Source: Chlorella sorokiniana
Lineage: Eukaryota; Chlorophyta; Trebouxiophyceae; Chlorellales; Chlorellaceae
Direction of reading: 5' to 3'
Assembly: GCA_025917655.1 (NCBI GenBank)
Contig: CP084620.1
Coordinates: 496,001 to 560,000 of the forward strand
Length of the DNA stretch: 64,000 nucleotides
The notes beneath the pieces are model-generated. The model saw nothing but the letters and a program-made list of their open reading frames with translations. It had not been told where the DNA came from and ran no database searches. Of the stretch, positions 1 to 12,207 are shown piece by piece (within the stretch, counting starts at the first letter, position 1; every line of letters starts with the position of its first letter). Both the position numbers and the translations under genes were made by a program.

Positions 1-169
1 GCTGAAGCAGGGCTGCGCAGCTGGCGGTTCGCTCACCGCGTGGGGGCAGGTCTACAGCGTCCGCCCTTCGGCCTTCTACACCCTCACATGCCGCGTCTCG
101 CCCCTAGGGCCTGGGGAGGGAAGGAGGGAGGAGGAAGTGGCGGCAAGGTGCGCGGTGCGCGGTTTTTGA
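1..169 (+). CDS. possible 3' end of an unidentified gene (partial)
   Basis: A reading frame is open from base 2 to a TGA at 167-169 and would code for about 55 residues. It includes a stretch of ordinary composition (VYSVRPSAFYTLTCRVSP) and a charged tail rich in Glu and Arg. A possible 3' splice site (gggggcag) precedes the codons for VYSV, so the first 48 bases may be intron. I recognise no family. The frame starting at base 1 is also open, to 225, so the choice of frame is weak. This could equally be untranslated sequence. Confidence 0.2.
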   Translation, partial: LKQGCAAGGSLTAWGQVYSVRPSAFYTLTCRVSPLGPGEGRREEEVAARCAVRGF

Positions 170-681
170 GCATGGCGGCACTACAGCACTACAACCTGCA
201 TGAGAAGCAGGAGCGAGCGCCTTGAAGCCGCGCATCTTCTTCTTCCTCTTCTTGTGATTTTTCATAAGCATTTTTAGGCGGATGGCAAGTTGCCAGACTG
301 CCAGCAGCAGCCTGCCGATTCCTGGGCTGCACTGCGCCCAATTTTAGTTGCTGTTTCTCCAACCCTCATAGCCATACCATCGAGTTATCCCTCAGCAGAG
401 TATCCAGCATTCACGGTCACAGGGAGAGGCAGGGACAGCAGTTCTGAACCGCCCAAAGCCAATGTGTGCTGCAGCAGCAGAGCGCAGCGTGCGTGCCAGC
501 AACGGTGGCAGAGCAATGGGTGAAGGTAGGGGATTGAAAGCCGGGGGAGAGAGAAACAATAACAGCGGGTGGGGGCTGCAGGTTGCGGGTGTCGTAGGGG
601 CGTTTGGGGGCGAGGAGCGGAAAACTTTGGGTTCTTTGGGAATCGGGCACATCGCCTGGGAGTCCAGGGCTGGCAAGCACT
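170..681. other. gap: between the left-edge fragment and the purF stop codon
   Basis: No coding region can be supported here. The stretch probably holds the 3' untranslated region of purF, read on the minus strand, and that of the left-edge gene if it is real. There is a pyrimidine-rich run (cttcttcttcctcttcttg) near 235-255. Short open frames on both strands have no recognisable content. Confidence 0.4.
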
Positions 682-3600
682 CTAGTAGCGGTCATGCTGC
701 GGCGGGTGTGGCCTGCCGGTCGGCGCCGCTGTCCGAGATGGGGACGAGGGACGTCTTACGGCCGGGCGGGCACGGCGCTTGCCGCGCCCCTGCTCCTCCA
801 GGTTGCGCAGGTAGGCCTCGTTGATGTCGCCAGTGACGTATTTGCCTGCAACGAATGTGAAGTTGGCGAGTCAGTGGCGGTCTGTGACGCGAGTGAACGC
901 ATGCCTGGGAGGAAAGGAGAGCCAGCAGCTGCGAGTGCCCCCCACCCCCCACACAAGCGCCTTCTGGCACCAACACCAACACAGACACAGCTGCAGTCTC
1001 TGCCCATAGCACACCCGTAAAACACGAGTCGTCAAAGACAGAGATGTTGGGGTTGAGGTCACGCCCGCAGTCCACCAGGTCAGCCACATCCTGCGGGCAG
1101 CGGCGCAGCAGCGGCATGCAGCCTTGGAGGACCCCGTGCGGGGGTGCACCGACGCTGGGGCGGGCAAGCCGGCTGGAGCTGGCGGGAGGGACGGACCAGG
1201 GGGCTGGAGCGCGGGAGCAGCTGGCGCGAGAAGCCGGGCGGGCACCAGAGCAGCGGGGCGCACCTGGTAGATGAGCCCGTCGGCGCCCAGCACCTGGCAG
1301 ATCTCCTCCTCGGTCAGCCCGTGCGCCACAAACTCGCTGCAGCGGGAATTGGGAAGGCAGCAGGGGTGGGGATCTCAGGGAGGCGGGGGGCCGCTCAGGC
1401 CGCGGTGGGACGAAGCCAGCGCAGCAGGAAGCAGCGCAGCAAGGCGATTTCTTCAGACACAAACAGCATTGGTTGCAAATGCAGCATATGCAGAAGCAAA
1501 CGTGAAAGCCTTGCTATGCTACGGAAAGTGCCCCGGAAAAGAGAGGGACAGGATGTGGCAAGGCTGGCACTCGCACCTGCGTGTGGGCATGTCCACTCCA
1601 TAGACGTTGGGGTACCGCACGGGAGGCGAGGCGGAGGCGAGGTACACCTGCAGTACAACAGGGGCAGCAGCACATCGCAGCCATGAAAAGGGGGTGCGCG
1701 CGGAGCATGGCGTGGTGGCGTGCTTAATGACACCGCCCCAAGGCCCCATGCCCAAAGGAGTCAACCAGAGGGCCCAGCTGCCCACGCCGCACAGGAACCC
1801 GCCCTCCTCTCACCTTCTTCGCCCCAGCGTTGCGCACCATGTCCACGATCTGGCTCATGGTGGTGCCCCGCACAATGGAGTCGTCAATCAGCAGCACGCT
1901 CTTGCCCGCAAACACCACCGACATCGCATTGAGCTTGCGTCGCACCGACATCTGCGCGGGTGGCGGCAAGCGAGCTGGGGAAGCTTGAGCGCTGCGCAGA
2001 CGATGGCGACAGTAGGGACAGACACTGGCAGAGACTGCGCTGGCGAGCAAGCGGCCACAGCACTGACCCGCCCCCAGCCCTTCAGCCAGCTGCTGAGACG
2101 GCCACAGCGCACACCTCGCGCAGGCGCTGGTCAGGCATGATGAAGGTGCGGCCGACGTAGCGGTTCTTCACCAGGCCCTCGCGGTATGGCAGGCCCAGCT
2201 CGGCGCTGCGGTACAAATGGAACGCGCAGTACAGGCAGCACTCTGTAGTGACAGGACATGGGCGCAGCGGCTGAGAGCAGAAATGGACACAGGGCAACTC
2301 TTCTGCCCATCCCGCAGCCGGCAGGCGCACGTGGGCAGCCAGAGGGGTCTGTGAGTGGGTGCCAGGACAGGCGGGGGTGCAGGGCCGCGGCCGCACCTGA
2401 TCTGGATGGCGGCGGGGCGGGAGCCATCGGGCACCGGGCAGACCAGATCCACATCCCACCCACGCTCTCTGCACGCCACCGTCGTTGCTTGTTCTCAACA
2501 GCAGGAAATGTGACAAAGCCGCAAGGGCGCGTTGCCTTCGAGCGCAACAATGGCACGCCCCACACTGCCGAGCTCGCTCGGCACGCGTGCGCTGCCTGCG
2601 GCGCAAGGGCTTGAGGGCCCAGCGGGCTCAGCGCGGCGGCCCAACACTGCTCACTGGATGCGGCGGGCGAGGCGGGTGCCGAGGCCCAGCTGGAAGTTGT
2701 AGACGGGGATGTTGTTCAGCACGGAGTCGGGCGGGCCAGGTAGATGTACTCGAAGATGCACGGCGTCAGCGTCTCGCACTGCAACGACGGGTGGGTGTGG
2801 TGCAGAGTGGGGACGAGGGTTTGAGGGGGGAGGGGCGGCGAGGGGCGCAGAAGCGGGTGGAGATTTAGCCCGGAATGGCAGGAGCGCAAACAGGGGCGCT
2901 GGCCTGGGTTGAATGCGGTGGCTGGCCACCAGGCTTGCGGACGCCTGGCACCGCAGGCAAATGGCGCAGTTCAGCTTGCGATAGCGAGGGTGGCGCGCAC
3001 ACTGGCGCGATGCCCACGCGCTGCTGAGCCTCACCGGCGCCACCTGGCGCGTGACCAGGCGCCCGTCGTCATCAATGATGATCATCTCCCGGGCTGCACA
3101 TCCCGCACGCGCTCAAAGCCAATGGGCCCAAACGCGCAGTCCTCGGAGGCCACGCACCACTCGTCGCCGCGCCGGCCCTGCCGCCGACCCAACACCAGCG
3201 GCCTGCGCAAATGGGTGGGGGTTGGGCGGGGGCATACACTGTCGGTGCCCGAATGGCGACGCAAGGCGAGTCGGCTGGGGTCATACTGTGGTGTGAAACC
3301 ATCGCAACCACGGTGGACACCCACAAACAGCAGCCCAACCAAGCCAGTAAAGCCGCTTTCTCCTTAACCATTGGAAAGAGAAACAAAAGAAGACAAAAGA
3401 AGAAGTGCGCCTTCTCCTCAGCACTCCCGCCCACCTGATGCCGTGCGGGTCGCGGAACGCCACCAGGCCCACCCCTTGATGAGCGAGATGCAGGAGTAGG
3501 CACCCTTGAGCAGGCGCATGGTGGCCTCCCCCGCCTCAAACACCATGTCCATCTTCTTCTGCAGGCGACGGCGGCGAGCGGGTGGTGGGCAGGCGGCGGC

Positions 3601-5324
3601 GGTGAGCGGGTGGTGGGTGCAGCGAGGAGGGCTGTGAGGGCGAGGGGAAATGGAGCCAGCACGGCACAGCGGCCAGAGGAGCAGGCAGCTGCTTGCTGTC
3701 GGCCACGCCCTGCCTTTGTGCTCAGCAGCGCATGCCCTCTGCCGCCAGCCAAGCAAGGCTGCGGTGCGAGGCAGTGCTGCGGGGCTGCACAGCAGCGGCA
3801 CCGCACCTTGTTGGGATCGCACTCATCCTCCAGCAGGCAGCGCTGATGGGCGCGGTGGATCTCGTCGGCCAGCACGTTGAGCAGCACCTGCTCGGAAGGT
3901 GGGTTGAATGGGGGTGCCCATTTTCAGCCTAAGCAATTCCACTACGTGCAGGGCTTGAACCAATGCTATCCCAGGGAAGTATGAGCGCTGCCCGCAGCAG
4001 CGATGCAGCGGCCCCAGCAGTGCTCGTGCAGGTGGAGGCAACCGGATACACTTGTTTGCAGCATAGCAAACCCAAAATGCTGAAAACACTGCTTTCCCAT
4101 TCCGCCGCTTCGCCTGCCCCGCGCGCGCAACCACCCCCTCACACACGCACCTCACTGTCCGAGTCGGTGCGCAGGTGGCGGTTGAAGAAGGAGGTGGAGG
4201 AGTTGAGGAGCTGGCGCAGCTGGTCGGTGTTGGTCAGGTTGCCGTTGTGGATGAGGTAGATGCCCAGCGGGGAGTTCACGAAGAAGGGCTGCGCCTCCTG
4301 GGCAGACGCGGTGCCAGCGGTGGGGTACCGCACATGGCCGATGCCCGTGGCGCCTGCAGGTTCCAGAAGGGCATCGGCGGCGGGTGGGCCCTGGTGGGCG
4401 CCGCTCTGGCTGGCGGGAGCGGCGGGGCGAGGCAGGCCCGGCTGGCGGCTGCGCTGCCGAGGCGACCGGAGCGCACGGCAGGCGCTGGGACTGGGAGGCG
4501 GTCGAAAGCCAGGGGAAATGGGCAGGAGCGTGCAGCGCGCGGCCCACCCTTGAGCGCGTCCAGCTGGCTCTGGTTGCTGAACACGTCCTTGACCAGGCCG
4601 TTGGCCTTGTACTCGAAAAACTTGCGCCAGTCGGTGGTCACCATGCCGGCTGCAGGCGGGCCAGGGCAGGAAGGAGGAGTTGTGGAGCAGAGGAGTGGGT
4701 CGCCTGAGCAGCAGGCTGTCTGCTAGGGGTGTGCTGCGGGCTGCTGCAGCCAGAGGGCGCAGCAGGGGGCGGCTCGGCGAGCAGCAGCTGTGCTCGCGCG
4801 GCCGCTTGCGCAGCGACGACGCGCGGCGGCCGCACCCGAGTCCTGGCCTCGGTGCTGCAGCATGAGCAGGCCCTCGTAAATCTCCACGTTGGCATCCCCC
4901 TCGTGCTTGAACACGCCGATGATGCCGCACATGCGGGGGGAGCCCTGCGTGGGATGGAGCAGCGGCGGCTGGGTGCCCGGTGGGCGAGCAACAGGCCGGC
5001 GGTTGCGCCCCAGCAGGGCGTTGCTGCCCCCCTCCAGTGGACGTCGTTTGTGGCTTCATCTGCTGCCGGAAAAGGTGGAAGGCAGTGGCTGTGGAGGCCT
5101 CACCTCGCCTGTGCCCGGCGGCTGCCGGCACGCGGCGCCGCTTGCACCGCCGCCTGCAGCCGATTGCCGCCAGAGAGGTACAACGTGCTGCTGCCGTGAA
5201 ACCGACTGCGGGCTTGCTGCTGCAGCTGCTGCTGGAGGCTGGGAGTCGCCCTGGGGCGGGCACAGTGCTCGCCCGGGGTGGGCACGGCAGCCCGGGCCTG
5301 GCTGTGCAGCATGCGGACGCTCAT
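682..5324 (-). CDS. purF: amidophosphoribosyltransferase, plastid-targeted (PurF family)
   Basis: Catalyses the first committed step of purine synthesis, PRPP plus glutamine to 5-phosphoribosylamine; in plants it works in plastids. Exon 1 (about 5103-5324) codes for a Ser/Arg/Gln-rich leader ending RRAQAR, typical of a transit peptide. Exon 2 begins [12 protein letters not shown], which places the nucleophilic Cys of the class II glutaminase domain, with LQHRGQDS and GHVRYPTAG after it. [12 protein letters not shown] and RTDSDSE follow. The PRPP-binding loop [13 protein letters not shown] lies near 1870-1900, and [13 protein letters not shown] near 1590-1620. The last exon gives [11 protein letters not shown], then a basic tail to TAG. 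About a dozen introns of 100-300 bp have GT-AG ends. Three single-base gaps in G or C runs (2729-2731, 3087-3093, 3472-3475) break the frame and look like consensus errors. The tail after EEQGRG is less certain. Confidence 0.95.
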
Positions 5325-5786
5325 GGCTGCTGCAGCAACTTCAACTAATGCACTAATATGCAATGCTTAGCAAAAAGAACTCGCAATAGGGAGCTGTCGA
5401 GGACGGCGGCGCACTCTTCACGTTGCTGTGGGGCCGACCCAAGAGTCGGGCTGGGGCCCTGAATGGGCAGAGGATATGTCCAGCATTGACCAGGGGCCAG
5501 AAAGGAACACAGGCGGCCCCTGAAGGCAGGACAGCCAGTACAAATGGCATGGGGGTGCCAGAGAGCCGAGAACTCGATTGGTGGAACCACAGCAGCTGGG
5601 GCAGCGTTGGTCATCGGAACAATCGCCGAGCAAGCCAATCCGCCGAAACCCTGGCTAGAGGGCTGCCCTTGGCGTGGCCTGCAGGCGATCGGAGCAGCTG
5701 CGCGTGCCTGGAGGTCACATATAAGGCTCTAGGGCCCAGATCAGGGCCCTTGTAGCTGGTGGGCTTCGTGCCTAAGGCCGACCAGG
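5325..5786. promoter_or_regulatory. shared upstream region of purF (-) and the RNase kappa-like gene (+)
   Basis: These 462 bases separate two gene starts that face away from each other. A TATA-like sequence ATATAAGG at 5719-5726 lies about 60 bases before the plus-strand ATG at 5787, a fitting place for a core promoter. No comparably clear TATA motif is seen for purF. The divergent layout suggests a bidirectional promoter, but the two products have no evident functional link. Confidence 0.45.
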
Positions 5787-6354
5787 ATGTGTGGACCAAC
5801 AGGTTCGCTCCTGCGCTGCCCGGCCTGGTCTCTGAGTATTGCATTAGCGACAGAAGCGGCCAGCAACAGCGGAACGCGGGTTGGCGCTCGAAGAGGCCAA
5901 GCCCCGGCGCCACCCGCCTGCGCCCACCTGCTCGTGGCACTTCCCATACGTGCAGGTTCCACCTTCTGCCTCGGCCTCAGCATCTTTGCGGTGCTCTTCC
6001 TCTCGGTGCTGGCCACTCTCATCAACAAGGGGTACCCGTACGCAGGTGTGCCTCACAGGCCATTGCTTGCAGCATCGCTCGTGCAGTACGGGCTGGCTGG
6101 GCCGCGTGCTGCCTGGTGCCGCCTCTGTTACCCTCTGCTGGGCCTATGCTGACCCTCACTTTTTGCGTACCCCTTTCGACCCTGCAGGCGAGTGGTTTGA
6201 GCCCAAGGCGGAGCCTGGCCATGCGGTAGAGCCGCTGAGCGAGCAGCGGGAAACGGTGGTACACAACCTCTGGGCTGCGGTGGGCATATATGGCGCGCTG
6301 GCAGCCCTGTCCGGAGTGGCGGTATGCTTCCATAAAGTGCGCGGCAACCTCTGA
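5787..6354 (+). CDS. RNASEK: ribonuclease kappa-like / V-ATPase subunit f-like small membrane protein
   Basis: Three exons join to a protein of about 90 residues. Exon 1 codes only for MCGPT and ends ACAG before gttcgc. Exon 2 starts after cccatacgtgcag and gives a hydrophobic helix (GLSIFAVLFLSVLATLI) then NKGYPYA. Exon 3 starts after ccctgcag with GEWFEPKAE, an acidic loop, HNLWAAVGIYGALAAL as a second helix, and CFHKVRGNL before TGA. A short N-terminal CGP, two helices and a Tyr/Glu loop between them match the RNase kappa family, whose animal member is now known as a subunit of the V-ATPase membrane sector. The small size and both splice phases agree with this. The ribonuclease role is family knowledge only and is disputed. 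The TATA-like box upstream supports this start. Confidence 0.82.
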
Positions 6355-6500
6355 GCGAGCCGCCCGGGCCGGCGCTGGCGTCAACAGCCAGCACCGAAGC
6401 AGCACAACCAGTTATGCAAGCTGCGATTTGCCTTCTATTAGTTGCCGGCTGACGTCACTTGGTTTATTCATGCAAGCCTGCTTGCCAAAGGCAGAGAGCG

Positions 6501-9500
6501 TCACTTGCGCTGCTTCTTCTTCGGCCGCTCCTGTTCCGGCTCCGCCGCACCATCCAGGGCAGCCTCCCGCGGTACTTTGCGGCTGCAAGAGCAGGCACAT
6601 GCGTGCAGTTCGGGACGCGGTCGCAGTGCAGGGGGCAGGAAAGCAGGTGGCCGTGGCCATCGTGCCGAGCTTGCAGCCTCAGCGGCCGGCCAACCAGCCA
6701 AGAAGGCGGCGGGGGCAGGCTGCGGAGCTCGGCGGGGCGGCACCTCCCTGCAGTGCCAGCCTTACCCAGACCACAGCCCCGAGCCCGAGCACTGCCCCCG
6801 TGGCTTGCCCCCGCCTGCGGCCCCAATGCTGCGCTCTCACCCGTCTTGGCGCGCAGCTCATCCAGGCCCCCTCCTCCTCAGCCCACTCCAGCACCAGGCG
6901 GCGGCCGTACAGGTGCGTGCCCTGCACCGCCTCCATGGCGTTGCGCGCCTCCTGCTTGGTGGCAAAGTCCACAAACGCAAAGCCCCTGCGAGTTTTCCAG
7001 GCACAGGGGGGCGGTTCAAGGGCGGGCGGTGCAGCGAACCCATTGGCGCGGGTGCCCGCAGCCCTGTTTGAAACTGAAAGAGGTGCCGTGATGAGTCGGC
7101 GCGCTGGGCCCGCCGCCCGCCCACACCTGTGCGTGCCGTCAAACTTGCGCGGCAGGCGGCAGCTCTTGACGGCGCCAAAGGGCGTGAAGAGGCCCATGAT
7201 GTCCTTGCGGGTGGCCTCGAAAGCCACGTTGCGCACCACCATCTTGCTGGTGTCCGGCAGCTTCTGCGCGGCTGCCTTGCCGCCGCCCTCCCGCACGGCG
7301 GCGCCGCCCTTCTTCAGAGACAGCTGCAGCACCAGCTTGTGCCCGTCCAGGGTGCTGCCCTGCAGCGCCTTGACCGCCGCCCGCGCCGCCGCCTCGCTGC
7401 TGCACTCCACAAAGCCGTAGCCGGCAGAGAGGGGCTTGCCGTCGGGGCCCTTCCTGCGCGCCACCTTGGCGCGCGCGCACCGTGCCGCCTGCAGCGGGGG
7501 CAGCGCAGCAGGCACGTGCAGTGTGCTGTCAGCCATGGTCAGGCAAGGGGGACCAGCCTAGCAGGGGCAAGCCTGCCGCCAGCCTGCCGCTGCTTCTGGC
7601 ACGTCCCCTGTTCACGGCTGCAGCAGGCTCCCCCACACAAGCACACACGCACGCTCAGGAGCAGGGCATGGTTGCCACCCCAACGCACCTGCCGCCGACA
7701 CCGCAGCGTCAAAGTGCTTGCGCAGCGCGGCATCCCCGTGGCCCAGGCCAGGTTCTTCACAAAGATGGAGCTGCTCTCGGCCTCCTCCCCCTCGGCCTCC
7801 GCCAGCCCAGTCAGAAGCTCCCGGCCGCCTTGCCAGGCTTCTCTGCTGCTGCCGCCGCCGAAGTCTGAGCAGGCTGGGCCGCCGGCTTGGCGGCCGCACG
7901 CGGCATCGGCGGCGTGGTGAAGATCGATCTGGGGGCCCACTCGAGGTACAGCGGTACGTGCTGGTACCGCTTGTAAGCCAGGGCCTTGAAGGCGCGCCGC
8001 GCATCCTGCACAGGGACAAGAAGGCAGGCGAAGGCCACGTGTGGGACGGCCCTGGCACGCGGCAGGCAGGCAGCTTGCAGGAGCTGTGCGCTGCTGGCTG
8101 CCGGGCCGCTTGCGATCGGCACCATTGAGCATGAGCGCATGGGTTTCCATTGATCATGCAACAAGGTCATTTCACCCTGGCGGGTCCTTGTGGTTTTAAA
8201 TCACCCAAGAACCCCTCCACCCATTCAGCATTCGCCCCTGACAGTCTGTGTGTCGCAGTTGACATTCAGAAACCCACCTGCGCCTCCAGGTACTCCACCA
8301 GCGCCAGCGTGCGCGTGGGCGGCAGCACCAGCCGCCCCAGCGGGCCTGCAGAGAGGGGGCAGCAGCGTCGGCAGCGCGTCGGCCGCGCTGCGCAGCGGAG
8401 GCTGGCCAGGCCGCTGTTGCAGCGGCAGGCCTGGATGCAAAGCCGCCATGCCTGGTCGCATGCTGGCGCTCACCAATCACTGGCTAGCCCCCGACTGTCA
8501 GACCTTGACAAGGGCGCCCCCCACACACAAACAAAGACGGCATGCGCGGTGATGAATGGGACACCCCACCGCCCGCCTGCCCACTTACCTATCCCCCAAA
8601 CAGGGTCTCCAGCTCTTCCAGCGAGGCCGAGAAGGGCAGGTTCTTCACCACCAGCACACGGTCGCTGCGCGCCACCCCCTGCTGGCGGCAGCGGCCTTGC
8701 CGCCCGCCGCCGCCGCCGCCTCCAGCGCCGCCACGTCGGCGCCTGCACGCAGATGGGCGCCAGGAAGGCAGCGGGCGCTCAGCGGCTGCATGGCTGCTGC
8801 TTGTCGGGCCATGACCCTTCACACGCGCACACAGGCACGGCCCCACCACCCGCCAAATCCACCCCCACCCACCCCCACCCACCCCCACCAACACCCCCAC
8901 CCACCCGCCTCCGCCAGTGCGCGCTTCGTTTCGGCAATGACCTGCGTCTCCCCAGCGCCATGCGCACCGCCAGGTCTCCAGCCTGGCTGTCCAGCAGCTC
9001 GGCCTTGGACACGCCTGGGCCCAGTTGGGTGCAACAGAGGGGGTGAGTGGGCACAGGCAGGGGGAGGCAGGGAAAACGAAAGGTGGCCACGCGTCGGAGC
9101 AGGGCACGGAGGATGCCAGCAGAAGGAGCAAGGGTGTGCAGGTTGCACGTGCAGCTGGGCATGCGGAACAGGCAGCAGCCTGGGGCTCACCGTAGTGCGC
9201 CGCCACCGCCGCCGCTACCGTGTCTGCCCTCATGAACAGCGTGTTCCAGGCCGACCTGTTGCCCGCCCCAGCCTTCAGCTCCGCCTCCTTCCTGTCCTTG
9301 TAGCTGCTGGTGGCGGCGCGGCGCCCGCCCCCCCTCCCCGCCCTCGGCGGCACCGTCTGGGGAGGCGTCGGGGGGCGGCGCCCGCTTGCCGGGCAGGATG
9401 TGGATGAGGCGGCCCTGAAAGATGCTAGCATCCAATTCTGCAGCGTGAGGAACAGCAGAACATCCAATGTAAAGATGGGACATGGACAGGAAGGGAAAGG

Positions 9501-12207
9501 GCGCAGCGAGGTGTGGAGGGGGCAGGCGCCGGGAGCCTCCACATCTCGTTTGGTTGGCGCATGAAACGGCTTCCAGCGCAGCCCAAGACAAGCTGCGGCC
9601 CCAGCGCCGCCGCTCACCCGCATGCGCCTTGACCGCGTCTTGGGGGTCAGCAAACTGCACCAGCGCAAAGCCCTTGCTCTTCTTGCTGGTCCTGCAGCAC
9701 AGGCCAGAGAGGGTGGGGGGTTCTCCCGCTTGATCGCAAGCTGCAGGAACACTGCTGTGCCCCCGCCGCGCCCGGCTGGCCGCAGCAGCAATGTGAACAT
9801 GCATGCTGCTGTCACGCCCAGCAGACGGCTGGGCTGGGACTGGGAACCATGTGTCCTGAGGTCCTGCCCGGCACAGTGCGTTGGCTGCTGCGCTGAGCCA
9901 CCCAAACCCCTGCTGCGCTGAGGCACCCTAAGCCGGGGCCCACCTGTCCAGGACCAGGTGCACCTCCGACACGTCGCCGTGCGCCTCAAACAGCGCCGCC
10001 AGGTCCGCCTCGGTGGCTGCGCAGGGCGGGCGCAGCAGTCAAGGATGGATTTGCTTGCAGCCGCTGCCACATAATCCACGGCTGTGAGACGGTGCAAGCA
10101 CACTGCAAGCTGGCACCTGAGAGGCATGCGCTGGCTTTGGGGTGCGTCAAGCCAGTCTCTGCTTGGCATGCTGACCCATGAGATGCTTGTGGCCTGCCCT
10201 GCCCGGCTTTCCTGGCCACTGCGCTTTCAACACAGGGCCCCCACCCCGCCCACTCCAGCACAGGCTTCCGCCCCTCCTCACCCCTCCCTTAGCCCCCCAG
10301 CCCACCCACCCGTGTACGGTAGGTTGCGCACAAACAGGCGACCAGTGTCTGCGATGCTCGCCTCCTCTGCCGCCTCGGTCACCGCCGGTCCCTGCGCTGC
10401 GGCGCCCGCCTGCTGCCGCTCCGCCTCCATGCCGCCCTCCTCGCCCTCCTCCGACGCCGCCTCGTCGTCAGAGCCGCCGTCTGTCATCTCCTCATCCTCC
10501 CCGCTGCCTTGGCTGGCTTCCTCGCTGCTGTGTGTATCGACATCCGCCGCCGCAGCCGCGCCCCGCCCCCAAAAATGGCGTCCAGCTCTTCATCGGCCGC
10601 ATCGCCCGCTCTCCGCAGCCGTTGCTTGGCCGCCGCCTGCTGCGAGGGTTGCTGCCGCGCTGCCGCCTCTGCCGCTGCAACCTCTGCCTCGTCGTCGCTG
10701 CCAACATCTCCCTCCTCCTCCTCCTGCTCCTCCTCCTCCGCCGCCTCCTCCTCTGACCCCTCGCCATCCGAGTCCGGTGCTGTCCCCGCCCCCGCCCCGG
10801 CGGCAAAAGCTTCGTCGTCGTCGTCAAAAGAAGCCTTCACGCGGCTCTTCAGGTACTCCAGGTCTGAGACGGCGGCGTTGCGCACCACGCAGTCGCCTGC
10901 CGCCTCCCCCTCGCTCCCGTCGTCCTCGTCGCTGGCGTCGACGCTCTCCTCGCCGCCCTCGCTGCTACTGGGGGTGCGCTCGGCTGCTCCCCCTGCCGGC
11001 AGCTCCTCGTACTCGTCGTCGGAGCCGCCGCCGTCGGCCAGCTGGGCATCGGCGCGCTGCTGGGCACGCTGTGCATCGCCGCCCGCAGCCGCCGCCGCCG
11101 CCGCCCGGGCGGAAGCAGGTCGTCGTTGCTCCAGATGGCCTGCCTGCTGCGAGGCTGCATGACCTGCAGGAACTCCCTCAGCTTGGGGTCCGCTGAAGAG
11201 GGGGAGGTGAATGAGAGGGCAGGATTTTGATGTGATGCCGATTTCATGTGCAACAGCAGGCACAGGGTGACAGACCATAATAGGCGGGCTGCCTGGGCAC
11301 AGCCACAGGGCAACTGCAGCCCGCAGCCCGCAGAGACTGTCTGCCTCTTGCTGCCTCGCCCCCTTGCCTTCTTCTGGCAGCGGCTCCGCCTGGCCCTTCT
11401 TCTTCCTCATTTCTTTCTTGCCGCCCGTCGCCGCCGCGCCTCCCTCCCCCAGCGGCACGTCGTTGCCACCCGTCTTGGGGGCGCGGTCGCCCGCCTGTGC
11501 GCGCTGGTGCCCTCTGTGTACTTGCTCCACGGGCGCGGGCCCTCGCTGCTGCCAAACTTGTATGCAAACTGCAGGGTGGGGCGGCGGCGGCGGCAGAGTG
11601 TCGGCGCACGCGCGACGCACGAGGCCGCAGATGCCTGCAGCAGACCCCGCCAAAGACTAGCAGCCTGTCTCTCTGCAGGTCGCTTTCTCATAGCAGATCT
11701 CCTGCGCTGCGTGGCAAACTGCACTGCCCCCAGGCATCAGCAGCGTGCCAGAGCTGGCTCACCTCCACCGCCAGCCGCATGGTGTCCATGAACGACTTGT
11801 TGAAGTAGCGCACGGCGGCCTCCGCCTCCTCCGGCGTGCGGAATCCCACAAAGCCAAAGCAGCGCGACTTGCCATCCCTGCAGGGAGCAGCCGTGCGCAG
11901 GCCAGTGATGCAAGCAGCCGGTTGCAGGGCGCCGGCGCCAGGCCGCCGTCACCGCCGCGTGCAACGCAATGGGGCAGGACATGCGGCGTGCCGGCGCCAC
12001 ACAAGCCTCTGAATCACCTGGTGCGCATGATTTTGGCATCTGTGACCTCCCCTTGGCCTCAAAGTGCTCTCGAAGACGACGGTCGTCCACATACTTTGGC
12101 AGGTTCTTCACACAGATGCGTGAAGTAATTGGGCGTTCATCCAGTTCTTGCTGCTGCTCTGCTGGCGCTTGGACAGCAGGCTCGCCGCCAGCCGCCGCTT
12201 CTTCCAT
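6501..12207 (-). CDS. MRD1: multiple RNA-binding domain protein, MRD1/RBM19 family
   Basis: A nucleolar protein that binds the U3/pre-rRNA complex and is needed for small-subunit rRNA cleavages. RRM1 starts SRICVKNLPKYVDD and continues SRCFGFVGFRTPEEA, then FAYKFGS and RPWSKY, a signature of the family. A long acidic linker (Glu/Asp/Ser runs, about 10450-11110) follows. RRM2 has GRLFVRNLPYT and KGFALVQFADPQDA. Then come AWNTLFMRAD, RRM3 (DRVLVVKNLPFSAS), RRM4 (SSIFVKNLAWATG with GYGFVECSSEAAA) and a last RRM (MVVRNVAFEATRKDI, GFAFVDFATKQEA). The C-terminus ends PKKKQRK, a nuclear signal. I prefer the ATG at 12207 over that at 12240 because a TATA-like palindrome overlaps the latter. Single-base gaps at about 12049-12052 and 7734-7737 break the frame. 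More than ten introns are present. Confidence 0.93.
8855..8906 (-). repeat. G-rich short tandem repeat right after a 5' splice site in MRD1
   Basis: On the plus strand this reads as repeats of caccca/cccc, and on the sense (minus) strand as GGGTGGGTGGGGGT repeats. It begins within a few bases of the exon end coding for KRALAEAG. Four or more runs of at least three G are close together, so the pre-mRNA could form a G-quadruplex there. No effect on splicing is shown. Confidence 0.7.

Noticed and set aside
692-1462. Continuous minus-strand frame of 256 codons at the end of purF
   Set aside because: Only the pieces between splice sites match the family; the rest is read-through of GC-rich introns without stops.
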